From Leptolyngbya sp. PCC 7375 (lineage in GTDB: Bacteria; Cyanobacteriota; Cyanobacteriia; Phormidesmidales; Phormidesmidaceae), in NCBI RefSeq assembly GCF_000316115.1, contig NZ_JH993797.1, positions 5,690,486-5,754,485 of the forward strand: a DNA stretch of 64,000 nt, in the 5' to 3' direction. Below are positions 1 to 8,098 of this stretch, in pieces. The position numbers and the translations under genes are program-made. The notes beneath the pieces were generated by a model. The model did not search any database. It had not been told where the DNA came from and saw only the letters and a list, made by a program, of their open reading frames with translations. Position 1 is the stretch's first letter. Each line of letters begins with the position of its first letter.

Positions 1-1165
1 CACTACCGACAACAAACGCAATCGTGGTGGCTGGCATCCGAGACCACACGCCGCCTAGCTCTGTAATGTTCTGGCAGCTGGTGTTGTTAATAATTGCCCC
101 CGTGCTCATAAACAGCAAGGCTTTCGCCACAGCATGGGTAAATAACAAACCAATGGCAACACCAGGCCACTCAGCGCCCACGGCGATGAAAACCAACCCA
201 ATATAGGCACTGGTGGAGTAAGAAAGGGCCCGTTTGAGATCGACTTGTGCGATCGCAACTAGTGAAGCTCCAATGGCCGTTGTCGTGCCAATCGCGATCA
301 AAGCCGTCAGCGCCACAGGCGACAAAATCACAATGGGCTGTAGCTTAATCAGTACATAGGCTCCGCAGGTTACCACCACCGAATTTCGAAGAATTGATGC
401 CGGACTGGGTCCCTCCATCGCCTCATCCAACCAAAGATGAAGCGGAAACTGGGCACATTTTCCCGTAGGCCCCGCAATCAAGGCTAAGCCCAGCAATGTC
501 GCCGCCAACGGAGTCAAATCCGCAACCTTAACCCATTCGTACAGCTCATTGTAATGGAGATCACCAGCCCAACTAGCCAGACCCAGAACGGCCATCAACA
601 ACAAAATGTCTCCGACCCGCTTGGTGAGGAATGCATCTCTAGCTGCCTTGACCACCAGAGGCTGAGCATACCAAAAACCTACGATCAGATACGTAGATAG
701 CGTCAGCATCTCCAGCAAGAAATAGGCCAGGAAGAAAGAACCGCTGAGCAAAACACCATTGACAGCCCCTTCGAAAAATCCCAAGAGAGAAAAGAAACGA
801 GCTAGAGCCCAATCCTTTTCCATATATCCCAGACCATAGATTTGAGCCAACAACGCCAACCCCGTCGACAGCTCCATCGCCCCCAGGTTGAGCACCGACA
901 GATCTAGATCAAAACTCAGCGAGAGATCAGCAACCTGCAACCACGGAAAATGCAGCTCAACTGAGCCCACATTCCAAATGCCCATAAAAATACAAGTGCC
1001 ATGGGCAAATGCGAGGGCGGTCATAAGCATATTGATGTAAACCGCTGGCCTGGGCCCCGTCCGCTGCACTAGGCCCATAGACCAAGGCAACGCCAAAATC
1101 ACCCCCAAAAACCCATAAATCGGGATCAGCCAACCTAATTCAATCAGAGACTGCATCATTGCCAT
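1..1165 (-). CDS. ndhF4: NDH-1 subunit NdhF4 (CO2-uptake NDH-1 complex), 3' end outside window
   Basis: The minus strand is open from an ATG at 1165 to the window edge (388 codons seen). It encodes a highly hydrophobic protein of the NuoL/NdhF family: repeated membrane helices with the conserved run of polar residues in GPTGKCAQFPLHLWLDEAMEGP (charged/polar channel region around residues 230-250) and a later THAVAKALLF segment. In cyanobacteria NdhF3/NdhF4 belong to NDH-1MS/MS' complexes in thylakoids that convert CO2 to bicarbonate with CupA/CupB. The assignment to NdhF4 rather than NdhF3 rests on its position, divergent from the ccm operon, which is the known arrangement of ndhF4-ndhD4-cupB in several beta-cyanobacteria. 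Alternative GTG starts lie a few codons upstream. Confidence in NdhF is high, in the paralogue number moderate. Confidence 0.85.
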   Translation of the reverse strand, partial: MAMMQSLIELGWLIPIYGFLGVILALPWSMGLVQRTGPRPAVYINMLMTALAFAHGTCIFMGIWNVGSVELHFPWLQVADLSLSFDLDLSVLNLGAMELSTGLALLAQIYGLGYMEKDWALARFFSLLGFFEGAVNGVLLSGSFFLAYFLLEMLTLSTYLIVGFWYAQPLVVKAARDAFLTKRVGDILLLMAVLGLASWAGDLHYNELYEWVKVADLTPLAATLLGLALIAGPTGKCAQFPLHLWLDEAMEGPSPASILRNSVVVTCGAYVLIKLQPIVILSPVALTALIAIGTTTAIGASLVAIAQVDLKRALSYSTSAYIGLVFIAVGAEWPGVAIGLLFTHAVAKALLFMSTGAIINNTSCQNITELGGVWSRMPATTIAFVVGS

Positions 1166-1842
1166 CAAAGAGCCCACCGGCAAACCATAAAACACCCTAA
1201 GCATCGAGCCAATCTACCAACACTCTCAGCGTCAGATCCTCGGACTTTAACGACCCAAGAATTTTCGACACAGCTTTGCCCAGAATCATCCTCACTTACT
1301 AATGTGTGGATAGTCACAATACCAGGCATGTGAAAGACTCAAAAATTGGATTCAATTGCAACCCTTAGCCCAGATAAAAATCTATGACTAGTTTTAAGAT
1401 TACTTATATTTCTTAATGGTACCTGATGAGTTACCCCAATAAGAGCCTTTCTGGATTCATGAATAATCTTCAATGATTGGCCAAAAACCATTGACATATG
1501 TCAGCGTCAATTTATCCAAAAAACCCTACAGCCAATACCATAAGCACAAATACCCAGCACGCTGCATCACTTACGCCTCAACAGGAAGCAACTATTTAGT
1601 TACGTTCCGTAGCAAATGGTTATCAGTTTTTATAATGCTTAACATTAGAAACAATCATTGAGACTTATATTGTCAAACTGCTAGCCCCCTCGTATTCTGA
1701 ATTGTAGTCATGGAGTTATTGCAGACTAACGGTTTGCAAGGTACATCTCGCTGTGTGAAGTAATTCGAAAAGAATTCTGAATTTCATCTGGCCGAGATAT
1801 AAATGCTTGAACTAAAGCTGTTTTTCTAGGAGATTTACGACA
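1166..1842. promoter_or_regulatory. Divergent regulatory region between ndhF4 and the ccm operon
   Basis: These 677 bases separate two divergent CO2-concentrating units and hold no convincing gene. A perfect inverted repeat TCAATG/CATTGA with a 13-base spacer lies at 1470-1494 and runs into a perfect 12-bp palindrome TGACATATGTCA at 1492-1503. Sites of this kind resemble LysR-type operators; NdhR/CcmR half-sites in cyanobacteria contain TCAATG. That link is inference. The ccmK2 ribosome binding site TAGGAG is at 1827-1832. No -10/-35 boxes could be fixed with confidence. Confidence 0.45.
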
Positions 1843-2151
1843 ATGCCGATTGCCGTAGGAATGATTGAGACTCGCGGTTTTCCCGCTGTTGTAGAAGCTG
1901 CTGACGCGATGGTTAAGGCCGCGCGTGTAACCCTAGTTGGCTACGAAAAAATTGGTAGCGGTCGCGTGACCGTTATTGTTCGTGGCGACGTATCTGAGGT
2001 TCAGGCGTCAGTTGCTGCCGGTATCGAGTCTGCTAAGCGTGTAAATGGTGGTGAGGTTCTATCAACTCACATCATCGCTCGCCCCCACGAGAACCTGGAG
2101 TTTGTACTGCCAATTCGCTACACCGAAGCAGTCGAACAGTTTAGAACTTAG
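1843..2151 (+). CDS. ccmK2: Carboxysome shell hexamer protein CcmK2
   Basis: A 102-residue single BMC-domain protein, the usual length for CcmK2. It has the family start (PIAVGMIETRGFPAVVEAAD) and the pore loop KIGSGR around residues 36-41, which lines the central pore of the hexamer through which bicarbonate and RuBP/PGA are thought to pass. TAGGAG at 1827-1832 supports the ATG at 1843. First gene of the ccm operon, 56 bases before the second ccmK. It differs from its neighbour mainly at the first 12 residues, at residues 60-72 and by the lack of a C-terminal extension. K2 is named by its position and length, following Synechocystis, where K2 precedes K1. Confidence 0.95.
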   Translation: MPIAVGMIETRGFPAVVEAADAMVKAARVTLVGYEKIGSGRVTVIVRGDVSEVQASVAAGIESAKRVNGGEVLSTHIIARPHENLEFVLPIRYTEAVEQFRT

Positions 2152-2207
2152 GCTTCTTGATTTCGATTACCCAAGTCCAGATAGATAGCATACCAAGGTA
2201 AAAATCG

Positions 2208-2546
2208 ATGGCAATCGCAGTAGGAATGGTTGAGACCCTGGGTTTCCCAGCGGTAGTTGAGGCAGCCGACGCCATGGTGAAGGCAGCCCGTGTAACCCTA
2301 GTTGGATACGAAAAAATTGGTAGCGGTCGCGTGACTGTTATCGTTCGAGGCGATGTTTCTGAAGTCCAGGCCTCTGTTGCCGCTGGCGTTGAGAACGTCA
2401 AGCGGGTTAATGGTGGTCAGACTTTGTCAACTCACATTATTGCCCGTCCTCACGAGAACCTGGAGTTCGTACTACCCATCCGCTATACCGAAGCTGTTGA
2501 GCAGTTTCGCGAGAGCGTAAGTGGTATTCGCCCCTATGGTAGATAA
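2208..2546 (+). CDS. ccmK1: Carboxysome shell hexamer protein CcmK1
   Basis: A 112-residue BMC-domain shell protein nearly identical to the preceding CcmK2 in its core, with the same KIGSGR pore loop, but with a C-terminal extension of about 10 residues ending SVSGIRPYGR. This extension and the length match CcmK1. It forms flat hexamer tiles of the icosahedral shell facets together with CcmK2, possibly as mixed hexamers. The stop codon is followed after 3 bases by ccmL, so the two are surely co-transcribed and probably translationally linked. The core shows high nucleotide identity to ccmK2, suggesting recent duplication or gene conversion. Confidence 0.95.
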   Translation: MAIAVGMVETLGFPAVVEAADAMVKAARVTLVGYEKIGSGRVTVIVRGDVSEVQASVAAGVENVKRVNGGQTLSTHIIARPHENLEFVLPIRYTEAVEQFRESVSGIRPYGR

Positions 2547-2549
2547 GGC

Positions 2550-2852
2550 ATGCGCCTAGGGAAGGTTCGCGGCACAGTTGTTAGTACTTGCAAAGAGCCG
2601 AGCTTAACGGGCGTAAAGTTTTTACTAATTCAGTTTATTAGTGAAGACGGTGCGTTACTTCCTGACTACGAAGTTGCAGCCGATGTTGTGGGTGCCGGGC
2701 CTGGAGAATGGGTCTTGGTTACCCGCGGCAGTGCTGCTCGCCAACATGTTGGCTATAACGAGAGACCTGTGGATGCAGCTGTCGTTGCTATTGTTGACAC
2801 CGTTAGTTTGGATTCTGGCTCGCTTTACAACAAACGTGAGGATTTTAGTTAA
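2550..2852 (+). CDS. ccmL: Carboxysome vertex pentamer protein CcmL
   Basis: A 100-residue EutN/CcmL-fold protein. It starts MRLGKVRGTVVSTCKEPSL and contains the conserved GAGPGEWVLVTRGSAAR stretch (about residues 48-64) typical of the pentameric vertex proteins. Pentamers of CcmL cap the twelve vertices of the carboxysome and allow shell closure. The start ATG lies 3 bases after the ccmK1 stop; ccmM follows after 26 bases with GGGAGGA ahead of its start. The usual family length is about 100 residues, so the gene looks intact. Confidence 0.96.
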   Translation: MRLGKVRGTVVSTCKEPSLTGVKFLLIQFISEDGALLPDYEVAADVVGAGPGEWVLVTRGSAARQHVGYNERPVDAAVVAIVDTVSLDSGSLYNKREDFS

Positions 2853-2878
2853 TATTTTTTCTGGGAGGATATGGGCCA

Positions 2879-4888
2879 ATGGTTAAGTCAGCCATGGCAG
2901 CATCCCCAGCCCAATATCAATCATCGGCTAAGCCGGTCATTGAACCTACTGCTTTCGTTCATTCTTTTTCTCAGGTCGTAGGTGGTGTTTATGTTGGGGC
3001 CGAAGTATCGATTGCCCCTGGCACCTCAATCCGGGCAGATGAGGGGTTGCCCTTTTACATCAGTAGTCACTGTGATATCCAAGACGGTGTTGTTATTCAC
3101 GGTCTTAGTAAGGGTTGTGTACTAGGAGATAACGGCAATTCATATGCTGTTTGGCTATCGCCAAATGTCACACTCACCCATAAAGCGTTGATCCATGGTC
3201 CTGCCTATTTAGGTGAAGCCAGCTTTGTTGGTTTTAGATCAACAATTTTTAACGCTCGATTGGGTGATGGTGTCATTGTCATGATGCACGCCCTTGTTCA
3301 GGATGTTGAGGTGCCCCCAGGACGATGCGTTCCATCTGGTTCGGTAATTACAACCCAGGCTCAGGCAGATGCATTGCCTCGGGTGACTGAGGCGGATTTG
3401 GCACTCGTTCGAGATATTGTTGAGCCCAACATTGGTGAGCGTGCCCAAGAGCAGACAGCTCAATCAGGTAGCGCTTCAAAAGCGTTTAGGTATCCCGATG
3501 GTGCAGCAAATGCTGTTTCCATTCACTCTGCACGCCATTCGGCGAGTAGCTCACACACCCCATACACCATCGATAACGTTGGTATAGATACTATGCAAGC
3601 ACTAGCACCCGAAATTGTTCAACAGGTTCGTCAGTTTTTAGCGCAGGGCTACAAAGTTGGCTCAGAGTATGCTGACAAGCGCCGCTACCGCAGTGGTGTT
3701 TGGCAGAGCTGCCCAATCGTTCAGTCTAGCCGTGAAGGTGAAATTCTTTCATCTCTAGAGCGCTGCATGGCTGAGCATCAGGGCAGCTATGTGCGTATCT
3801 TTGGTATCGACCCGGTCGGGAAGCGCCGTGTGGGCATGATTACTGTGCAACGTCCTGACGGTCAGCCCGTCGCTGCCAGTACGCGTTCTATGGGGACTGC
3901 CCCTACTGCTACCCCAGCCAGTAACGGTGCGCCTGTGGGTGGAGATATTGCTAGTAAAGTGAGCGCCTGGCTGCGTCAGGGCTACAAGATTGGTACTGAG
4001 CATGCCGATCGACGCCGTTACCGCAGTGGTGTTTGGCAGACTTGCAGTCCTATCCAAACTACTCGTGCATCTGAAGCAATTTCGGCTTTAGAAGCTTGTA
4101 TGACTGAACATGCTGGTGAGTATGTACGCATGTTTGGCATTGACCCCATTGCTAAGTGTCGAGTATCTCCTGTTACGATTCAACGAGGCGATGGTAAGCC
4201 TGTCGCCCTCAGCACCGGTAGCAATGGCGCTGCAACCCCTACAGCGAGCCAGAATGGTGCATCTGTCCCAGTCACTAGCGGTGATTTAGTCCCCCAAATC
4301 CGCTCCATTTTGGCTCAGGGACAAAAAATTGGGATTGAGTTTGCCGATAAGCGCCGCTATCGCAGTGGTATCTGGCAAACGGCACCTGCTGTTTCTGCAT
4401 CTAGCGAATCGGCGGCGGTAGCTGCCGTGCAGCAGGTGTTGGCAGCCCATGCCAATGACTATGTGCGCATCTTTGCCATTGATCCCCGAGTCAAGCAGCG
4501 TGGTCGCGCCGTTACTATTCAAAAGCCTGGACAGACACCGGTGGCTGCCAACGCTACCAGCGCTCAATCCACTTCCTATGGCAGCAGTCGGTCAGCGGCT
4601 AGCGCCAATGGTAACGGTCGCAGTGCTTCTGTCAGTGCGGATCTAGCCCAGCAAGTAACTCAGCTAGTCAATCAGGGCTATCGCGTTAGCACTGAGTATG
4701 CCGATAAGCGTCGCTACAGCAGCGGTGCATGGCAAACCGGTGCTCCCATCAATGGGAATCGTCCATCGGAAGTGATTTCTGCTCTGAAAGCTCAGCTCGC
4801 TGAATACTCGGGTCACTATGTGCGCCTGGTAGGTGTTGACCCCCGTGCCAAGTGTCGCGTTCTAGAAACCACCATTCAGCGTCCGTAG
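2879..4888 (+). CDS. ccmM: Carboxysome assembly protein CcmM (gamma-carbonic-anhydrase-like domain plus four SSUL repeats)
   Basis: 669 residues. Residues about 15-200 form a left-handed beta-helix gamma-CA-like domain with putative zinc ligands H74, H101 and H106. A serine/alanine-rich linker leads to four RbcS-like (SSUL) repeats near 240-328, 354-442, 465-552 and 584-669, each with a Y/F-ADKRRYRSG-WQ signature. The repeats condense Rubisco; the N-domain binds CcmN and other core proteins. Repeats 1 and 2 keep a cysteine pair that in homologues forms a redox-sensitive disulfide; repeats 3 and 4 lack it. No cysteine pair is seen near residues 190-205, where Thermosynechococcus CcmM has the disulfide needed for carbonic anhydrase activity, so this domain may be catalytically silent. 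An in-frame ATG at 3593 (residue 239) could start the short SSUL-only form known from other species. Confidence 0.96.
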   Translation: MVKSAMAASPAQYQSSAKPVIEPTAFVHSFSQVVGGVYVGAEVSIAPGTSIRADEGLPFYISSHCDIQDGVVIHGLSKGCVLGDNGNSYAVWLSPNVTLTHKALIHGPAYLGEASFVGFRSTIFNARLGDGVIVMMHALVQDVEVPPGRCVPSGSVITTQAQADALPRVTEADLALVRDIVEPNIGERAQEQTAQSGSASKAFRYPDGAANAVSIHSARHSASSSHTPYTIDNVGIDTMQALAPEIVQQVRQFLAQGYKVGSEYADKRRYRSGVWQSCPIVQSSREGEILSSLERCMAEHQGSYVRIFGIDPVGKRRVGMITVQRPDGQPVAASTRSMGTAPTATPASNGAPVGGDIASKVSAWLRQGYKIGTEHADRRRYRSGVWQTCSPIQTTRASEAISALEACMTEHAGEYVRMFGIDPIAKCRVSPVTIQRGDGKPVALSTGSNGAATPTASQNGASVPVTSGDLVPQIRSILAQGQKIGIEFADKRRYRSGIWQTAPAVSASSESAAVAAVQQVLAAHANDYVRIFAIDPRVKQRGRAVTIQKPGQTPVAANATSAQSTSYGSSRSAASANGNGRSASVSADLAQQVTQLVNQGYRVSTEYADKRRYSSGAWQTGAPINGNRPSEVISALKAQLAEYSGHYVRLVGVDPRAKCRVLETTIQRP

Positions 4889-4915
4889 TTACACTTCGTA
4901 TCCGAGGCCGTTGCG

Positions 4916-5626
4916 ATGGAACCCTCGCCTCTGCATTTTGTGAGTCATACCCATTACTATCGCGGCGGCGACGTTGTTGTTGATGCGTCGGCAGCAATCG
5001 CACCAGGTGTAGTCTTCAGAGCTGCATCTAATGCGGCGATTCGCATTGGCCCTGGTGTTTGTGTTGGTGCTGGTGTGGTGATCCAGGCAAAGCAGGGCTG
5101 TGTATATATTGAGGCTGGGGCAAGTTTGGGGACAGGGGTGTTGATTGTCGGCCACGGTTATGTGGGTAAAGGCGCTTGTGTGGGACCGTCTAGCACACTG
5201 ATTAATCCTGCGATCGCACCCAACACCATTATTCCTTCTTGCTCTTTAGTAGAAGCGCAGGCATCTCAGGCATCTCAACCAACAACTGCGGCTCCTGACA
5301 ATGGTGAGTCTACCCCTTCTAGCTTTCAGCCACCTAACTTTCAGGCTGAAAACAACCCTGTACCCTCGATGCCAATGCCGCCGAGGACTACATCAACGGT
5401 TCAGCCTCAATCTGTTTCACCTAAAGCTGTCAATGTGCCTGATGTCGAGCCCCCGGTCGCCCCATCAAATGCATCTAGCGGGGACGATACATCAACCATG
5501 GCGGCTGACCCTAACGATCATGTCTATGGCCGTGATCATCTAAATAGCTTACTATCAGCGCTTTTTCCCCATAGACAACCACTCGATAATGGCGATTCTA
5601 GTGGTCAATCTGAAAAAGGCTCTTAA
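4916..5626 (+). CDS. ccmN: Carboxysome adaptor CcmN with C-terminal encapsulation peptide
   Basis: 236 residues in the canonical two-part plan. Residues about 10-110 are hexapeptide (left-handed beta-helix) repeats related to the CcmM N-domain, through which CcmN binds CcmM. A Pro/Ser/Thr-rich linker of about 90 residues follows, then an amphipathic encapsulation peptide around residues 201-219 (VYGRDHLNSLLSALFPHR) that recruits the CcmK shell to the Rubisco-CcmM core. The gene starts 28 bases after ccmM. A short acidic/serine tail follows the peptide, a little longer than I would expect. The hydrophobic positions of the helix (Y, L, L, L, F) are kept, so it should be functional. Confidence 0.93.
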   Translation: MEPSPLHFVSHTHYYRGGDVVVDASAAIAPGVVFRAASNAAIRIGPGVCVGAGVVIQAKQGCVYIEAGASLGTGVLIVGHGYVGKGACVGPSSTLINPAIAPNTIIPSCSLVEAQASQASQPTTAAPDNGESTPSSFQPPNFQAENNPVPSMPMPPRTTSTVQPQSVSPKAVNVPDVEPPVAPSNASSGDDTSTMAADPNDHVYGRDHLNSLLSALFPHRQPLDNGDSSGQSEKGS

Positions 5627-5813
5627 AATAGAGGATAATAAATAGTTATTTTCTATACAAGTCAGACAAAATATTTCTCTCACAAAAGTTTTTAAGATCC
5701 CATCAAAAGATTAGTAAGTGACATCGTTTTTAGCAGACCCTATTGAAACTTTCACCTTAGAGTGTTGATATAACCTCAACTACCACAAGCACCCAAGGGC
5801 TCTCCAAAGCTAC

Positions 5814-6677
5814 TTGAGACTCACAATGCCAGTAGACTTTTCCGCTCTCGCTAGTTCAAATGATAAAGCCATGTCGTTACTGCGGCGGGTAAAGGACTCA
5901 GCTTTAGGTGTGGTTTCAACAACGAGTTTTCCAGCCATCATCGGTGTTGCTGATGCCATGATGAAGTCGTCTAATGTGTATTTAGTGGGCTACGAAAAGA
6001 CGGGTGGTGGCCAGTGTAGCGCTATTGTGAGGGGTGGAGTAGCAGATGTACGCATGGCGGTGCATGCGGGTGTGGAAACGGCTAAGCAATTTGGACAATT
6101 GGTATCGTCATCGCTAATTCCTAGACCGATGGCGGATATGGAGAAGGTGCTACCTATTTTGCCTCGCCTGAGTGAGTTGGACGGTGTAGGTGAAACCCAT
6201 ATGAGTAGTGGTGCCATTGGGTTATTAGAGACTCGTGGTTTTCCAGCCATGGTAGGGGCAGCTGATGCCATGACTAAGTCGGCTGAAATTGAGCTAATTT
6301 CCCACGAAACCATTGGTGAAGGTCTGTGTACGATTTTAATTCGTGGGTCTCTGTCTAATGTGGCCATTGCCGTCGAAGCGGGCATGCATGAGGCAGAGCG
6401 CATTGGTGAGCTGAGTGCCGTCATGGTGATTCCGCGACCGTTGAATGATTTGGAGCGTAGCCTACCGAAGGTGAAGCAAGCGAAGAAACCTCAGAAGGTC
6501 AAGCTACCGCTGAAACTAGAAGAGCGCCAGAAGGAATTGATGCCTGCTCAAGCACCTGCTGTAGAAGTGCAAAAGCAAAAGCAGTTAGATTTACCAGAGC
6601 CGGAATTGGTTCAGGGTCAGCCTCCTACGATAGACGTACAACCGCAAAAGCCATTAGATTTACCAGAGTTTGAGTAG
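5814..6677 (+). CDS. ccmO: Tandem BMC-domain shell protein CcmO
   Basis: 287 residues with two tandem BMC domains (about 30-120 and 133-215), each with the FPA-VG-ADAM-KS core, making it a pseudohexameric trimer-forming shell protein needed for carboxysome closure. The domains diverge from CcmK and from each other; pore loops read KTGGGQ and TIGEGL. A Lys/Pro/Gln-rich C-terminal tail (about 220-287) carries a duplicated motif, KQLDLPEPE and KPLDLPEFE. The start could be 5814 or the ATG at 5826. A 187-base gap after ccmN may contain its own promoter; an ATPase gene follows after only 20 bases. Confidence 0.9.
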   Translation: MRLTMPVDFSALASSNDKAMSLLRRVKDSALGVVSTTSFPAIIGVADAMMKSSNVYLVGYEKTGGGQCSAIVRGGVADVRMAVHAGVETAKQFGQLVSSSLIPRPMADMEKVLPILPRLSELDGVGETHMSSGAIGLLETRGFPAMVGAADAMTKSAEIELISHETIGEGLCTILIRGSLSNVAIAVEAGMHEAERIGELSAVMVIPRPLNDLERSLPKVKQAKKPQKVKLPLKLEERQKELMPAQAPAVEVQKQKQLDLPEPELVQGQPPTIDVQPQKPLDLPEFE

Positions 6678-6697
6678 TCTGAGCAAGGAGTCCAATT

Positions 6698-8098
6698 ATG
6701 ACTCAACGGATGAAAATTCTTGGTTTACGAATTAAAAACTATCGTCAGTTCAAAGATTTCTACTTAGATTTCACAGAACCAAATACCGATCAAGCGTTAG
6801 CTCAGGTCTGTTTAATTGGGGCAAATGGTACAGGTAAGTCTAGCCTCCTAAATCTCATCAGCTCATTTTTACAAAATAGTCAGTCTGTCTGGCTTGAAAA
6901 AAAAGGACCAAAGCTGAAACAATTCGTTTCACAGTTGAGTGCGATCGCAATACGCATCCAGTTGAATTCTCAAAAATTCTGGATTCTGAAACATCATTTC
7001 AATGACCCAGTTATTCTTCCAGATACATTGACTGATCAGGAACAATGGTTAAGCTTTTGGAATGCATCAACGGATCTGGAACTTACTTCAGCAAAAAATC
7101 AAATATATAGATTTCGGATATCAGATCAAGAGCAATTATTTGATCAAATTAGGTTAAAAGCCAATTCATCAGACTTAGCAATTTATGCAACACCAGATGG
7201 ACGAAGCCATTTACCTACTGGATTGCCCAAAACTAGCTTAGATAAAGCATTAGTTTTTTTCAATGATTTTAAGGCATTTCACATATCATCTTACGATCAA
7301 GTAGAAGACTTCTGGAATATAATCATCTATCAAATAAAAAAGCGAGAGCGTGATGAGTTACTTTTCTTTAGTGATAAAGAAGTACAAAATCTGACTGTTT
7401 TAGATGCTAAAGAGAAATTTGATTCTAATCATCCCGAGATTTTAACTGAATTAGCTAAACAATGGGACTTGATTTTAGGAAAGGCTGGCTTAGCGTTCGA
7501 TATAGATCATGCCGTGATTCCAGTACAAACAACTGAAAATCTACAAGCATATGTTAAGTCAATCAGATCAGGGCATCAGATCTCCTATAACGCATTAAGT
7601 ACAGGCATCCGAAATTTTATATTTCGGATAGGACATATTTACAGCCTGTACTTTAATCGAGAAATTCAACGTGGTTTTTTACTACTAGATGAACCGGAAG
7701 CCAGTCTATTTCCAGATTTGCTTTATGACATTATTGAACGATATCAATCAATCATTCAAAATACTCAGTTTTTTGTAGCAACTCAAAGCCCCATTATTGC
7801 AGCTCAATTTAAGCCTGAAGAGCGCATAATTTTAGAGTTTGATGATGACCACTATGTCACCTGCCGTCGGGGAATTTCTCCAGAAGGGGATGATCCTAAT
7901 GACTTGTTAGTAAATGACTTTGTAGTGCGTAGTCTCTATGGCAAAGAAGGTCTAAAACAGTGGAACCGGTATTTAGAATTACGTCGCACGATTCCAACTA
8001 TTGAAAACCCCCAAGAAAAACGGGAACGATTAGCAGAGTACGCCCGCATCGGTAATACTTATAACTTTGCTGAGCATGAGATATCTGGGGAAACGTAA
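6698..8098 (+). CDS. PtuA-like ABC-type ATPase (Septu-like defence module)
   Basis: 466 residues. N-terminal Walker A GANGTGKSS at 41-49; an LSTGIRN signature-like motif near 300; Walker B LLLDEPEAS near 327; a switch-like ATQSP near 361. This is the domain order of AAA_15/AAA_21 (OLD/RecF-like) ATPases with an internal insertion. It overlaps by 23 bases with a small HNH protein gene, the gene pair that defines Septu (PtuA ATPase plus PtuB nuclease), in which the ATPase senses phage infection and controls the nuclease. AAGGAG lies 8-13 bases before the ATG. Only 20 bases separate it from ccmO, so read-through from the carboxysome operon is likely. The coding region is more AT-rich than ccm, which suggests transfer. 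Septu membership is inference from domain pairing. Confidence 0.7.
   Translation: MTQRMKILGLRIKNYRQFKDFYLDFTEPNTDQALAQVCLIGANGTGKSSLLNLISSFLQNSQSVWLEKKGPKLKQFVSQLSAIAIRIQLNSQKFWILKHHFNDPVILPDTLTDQEQWLSFWNASTDLELTSAKNQIYRFRISDQEQLFDQIRLKANSSDLAIYATPDGRSHLPTGLPKTSLDKALVFFNDFKAFHISSYDQVEDFWNIIIYQIKKRERDELLFFSDKEVQNLTVLDAKEKFDSNHPEILTELAKQWDLILGKAGLAFDIDHAVIPVQTTENLQAYVKSIRSGHQISYNALSTGIRNFIFRIGHIYSLYFNREIQRGFLLLDEPEASLFPDLLYDIIERYQSIIQNTQFFVATQSPIIAAQFKPEERIILEFDDDHYVTCRRGISPEGDDPNDLLVNDFVVRSLYGKEGLKQWNRYLELRRTIPTIENPQEKRERLAEYARIGNTYNFAEHEISGET

Noticed and set aside
1473..1661. 62-codon ORF in the ndhF4-ccm gap
   Set aside because: No recognisable features, AT-rich, and it overlaps the candidate operator.
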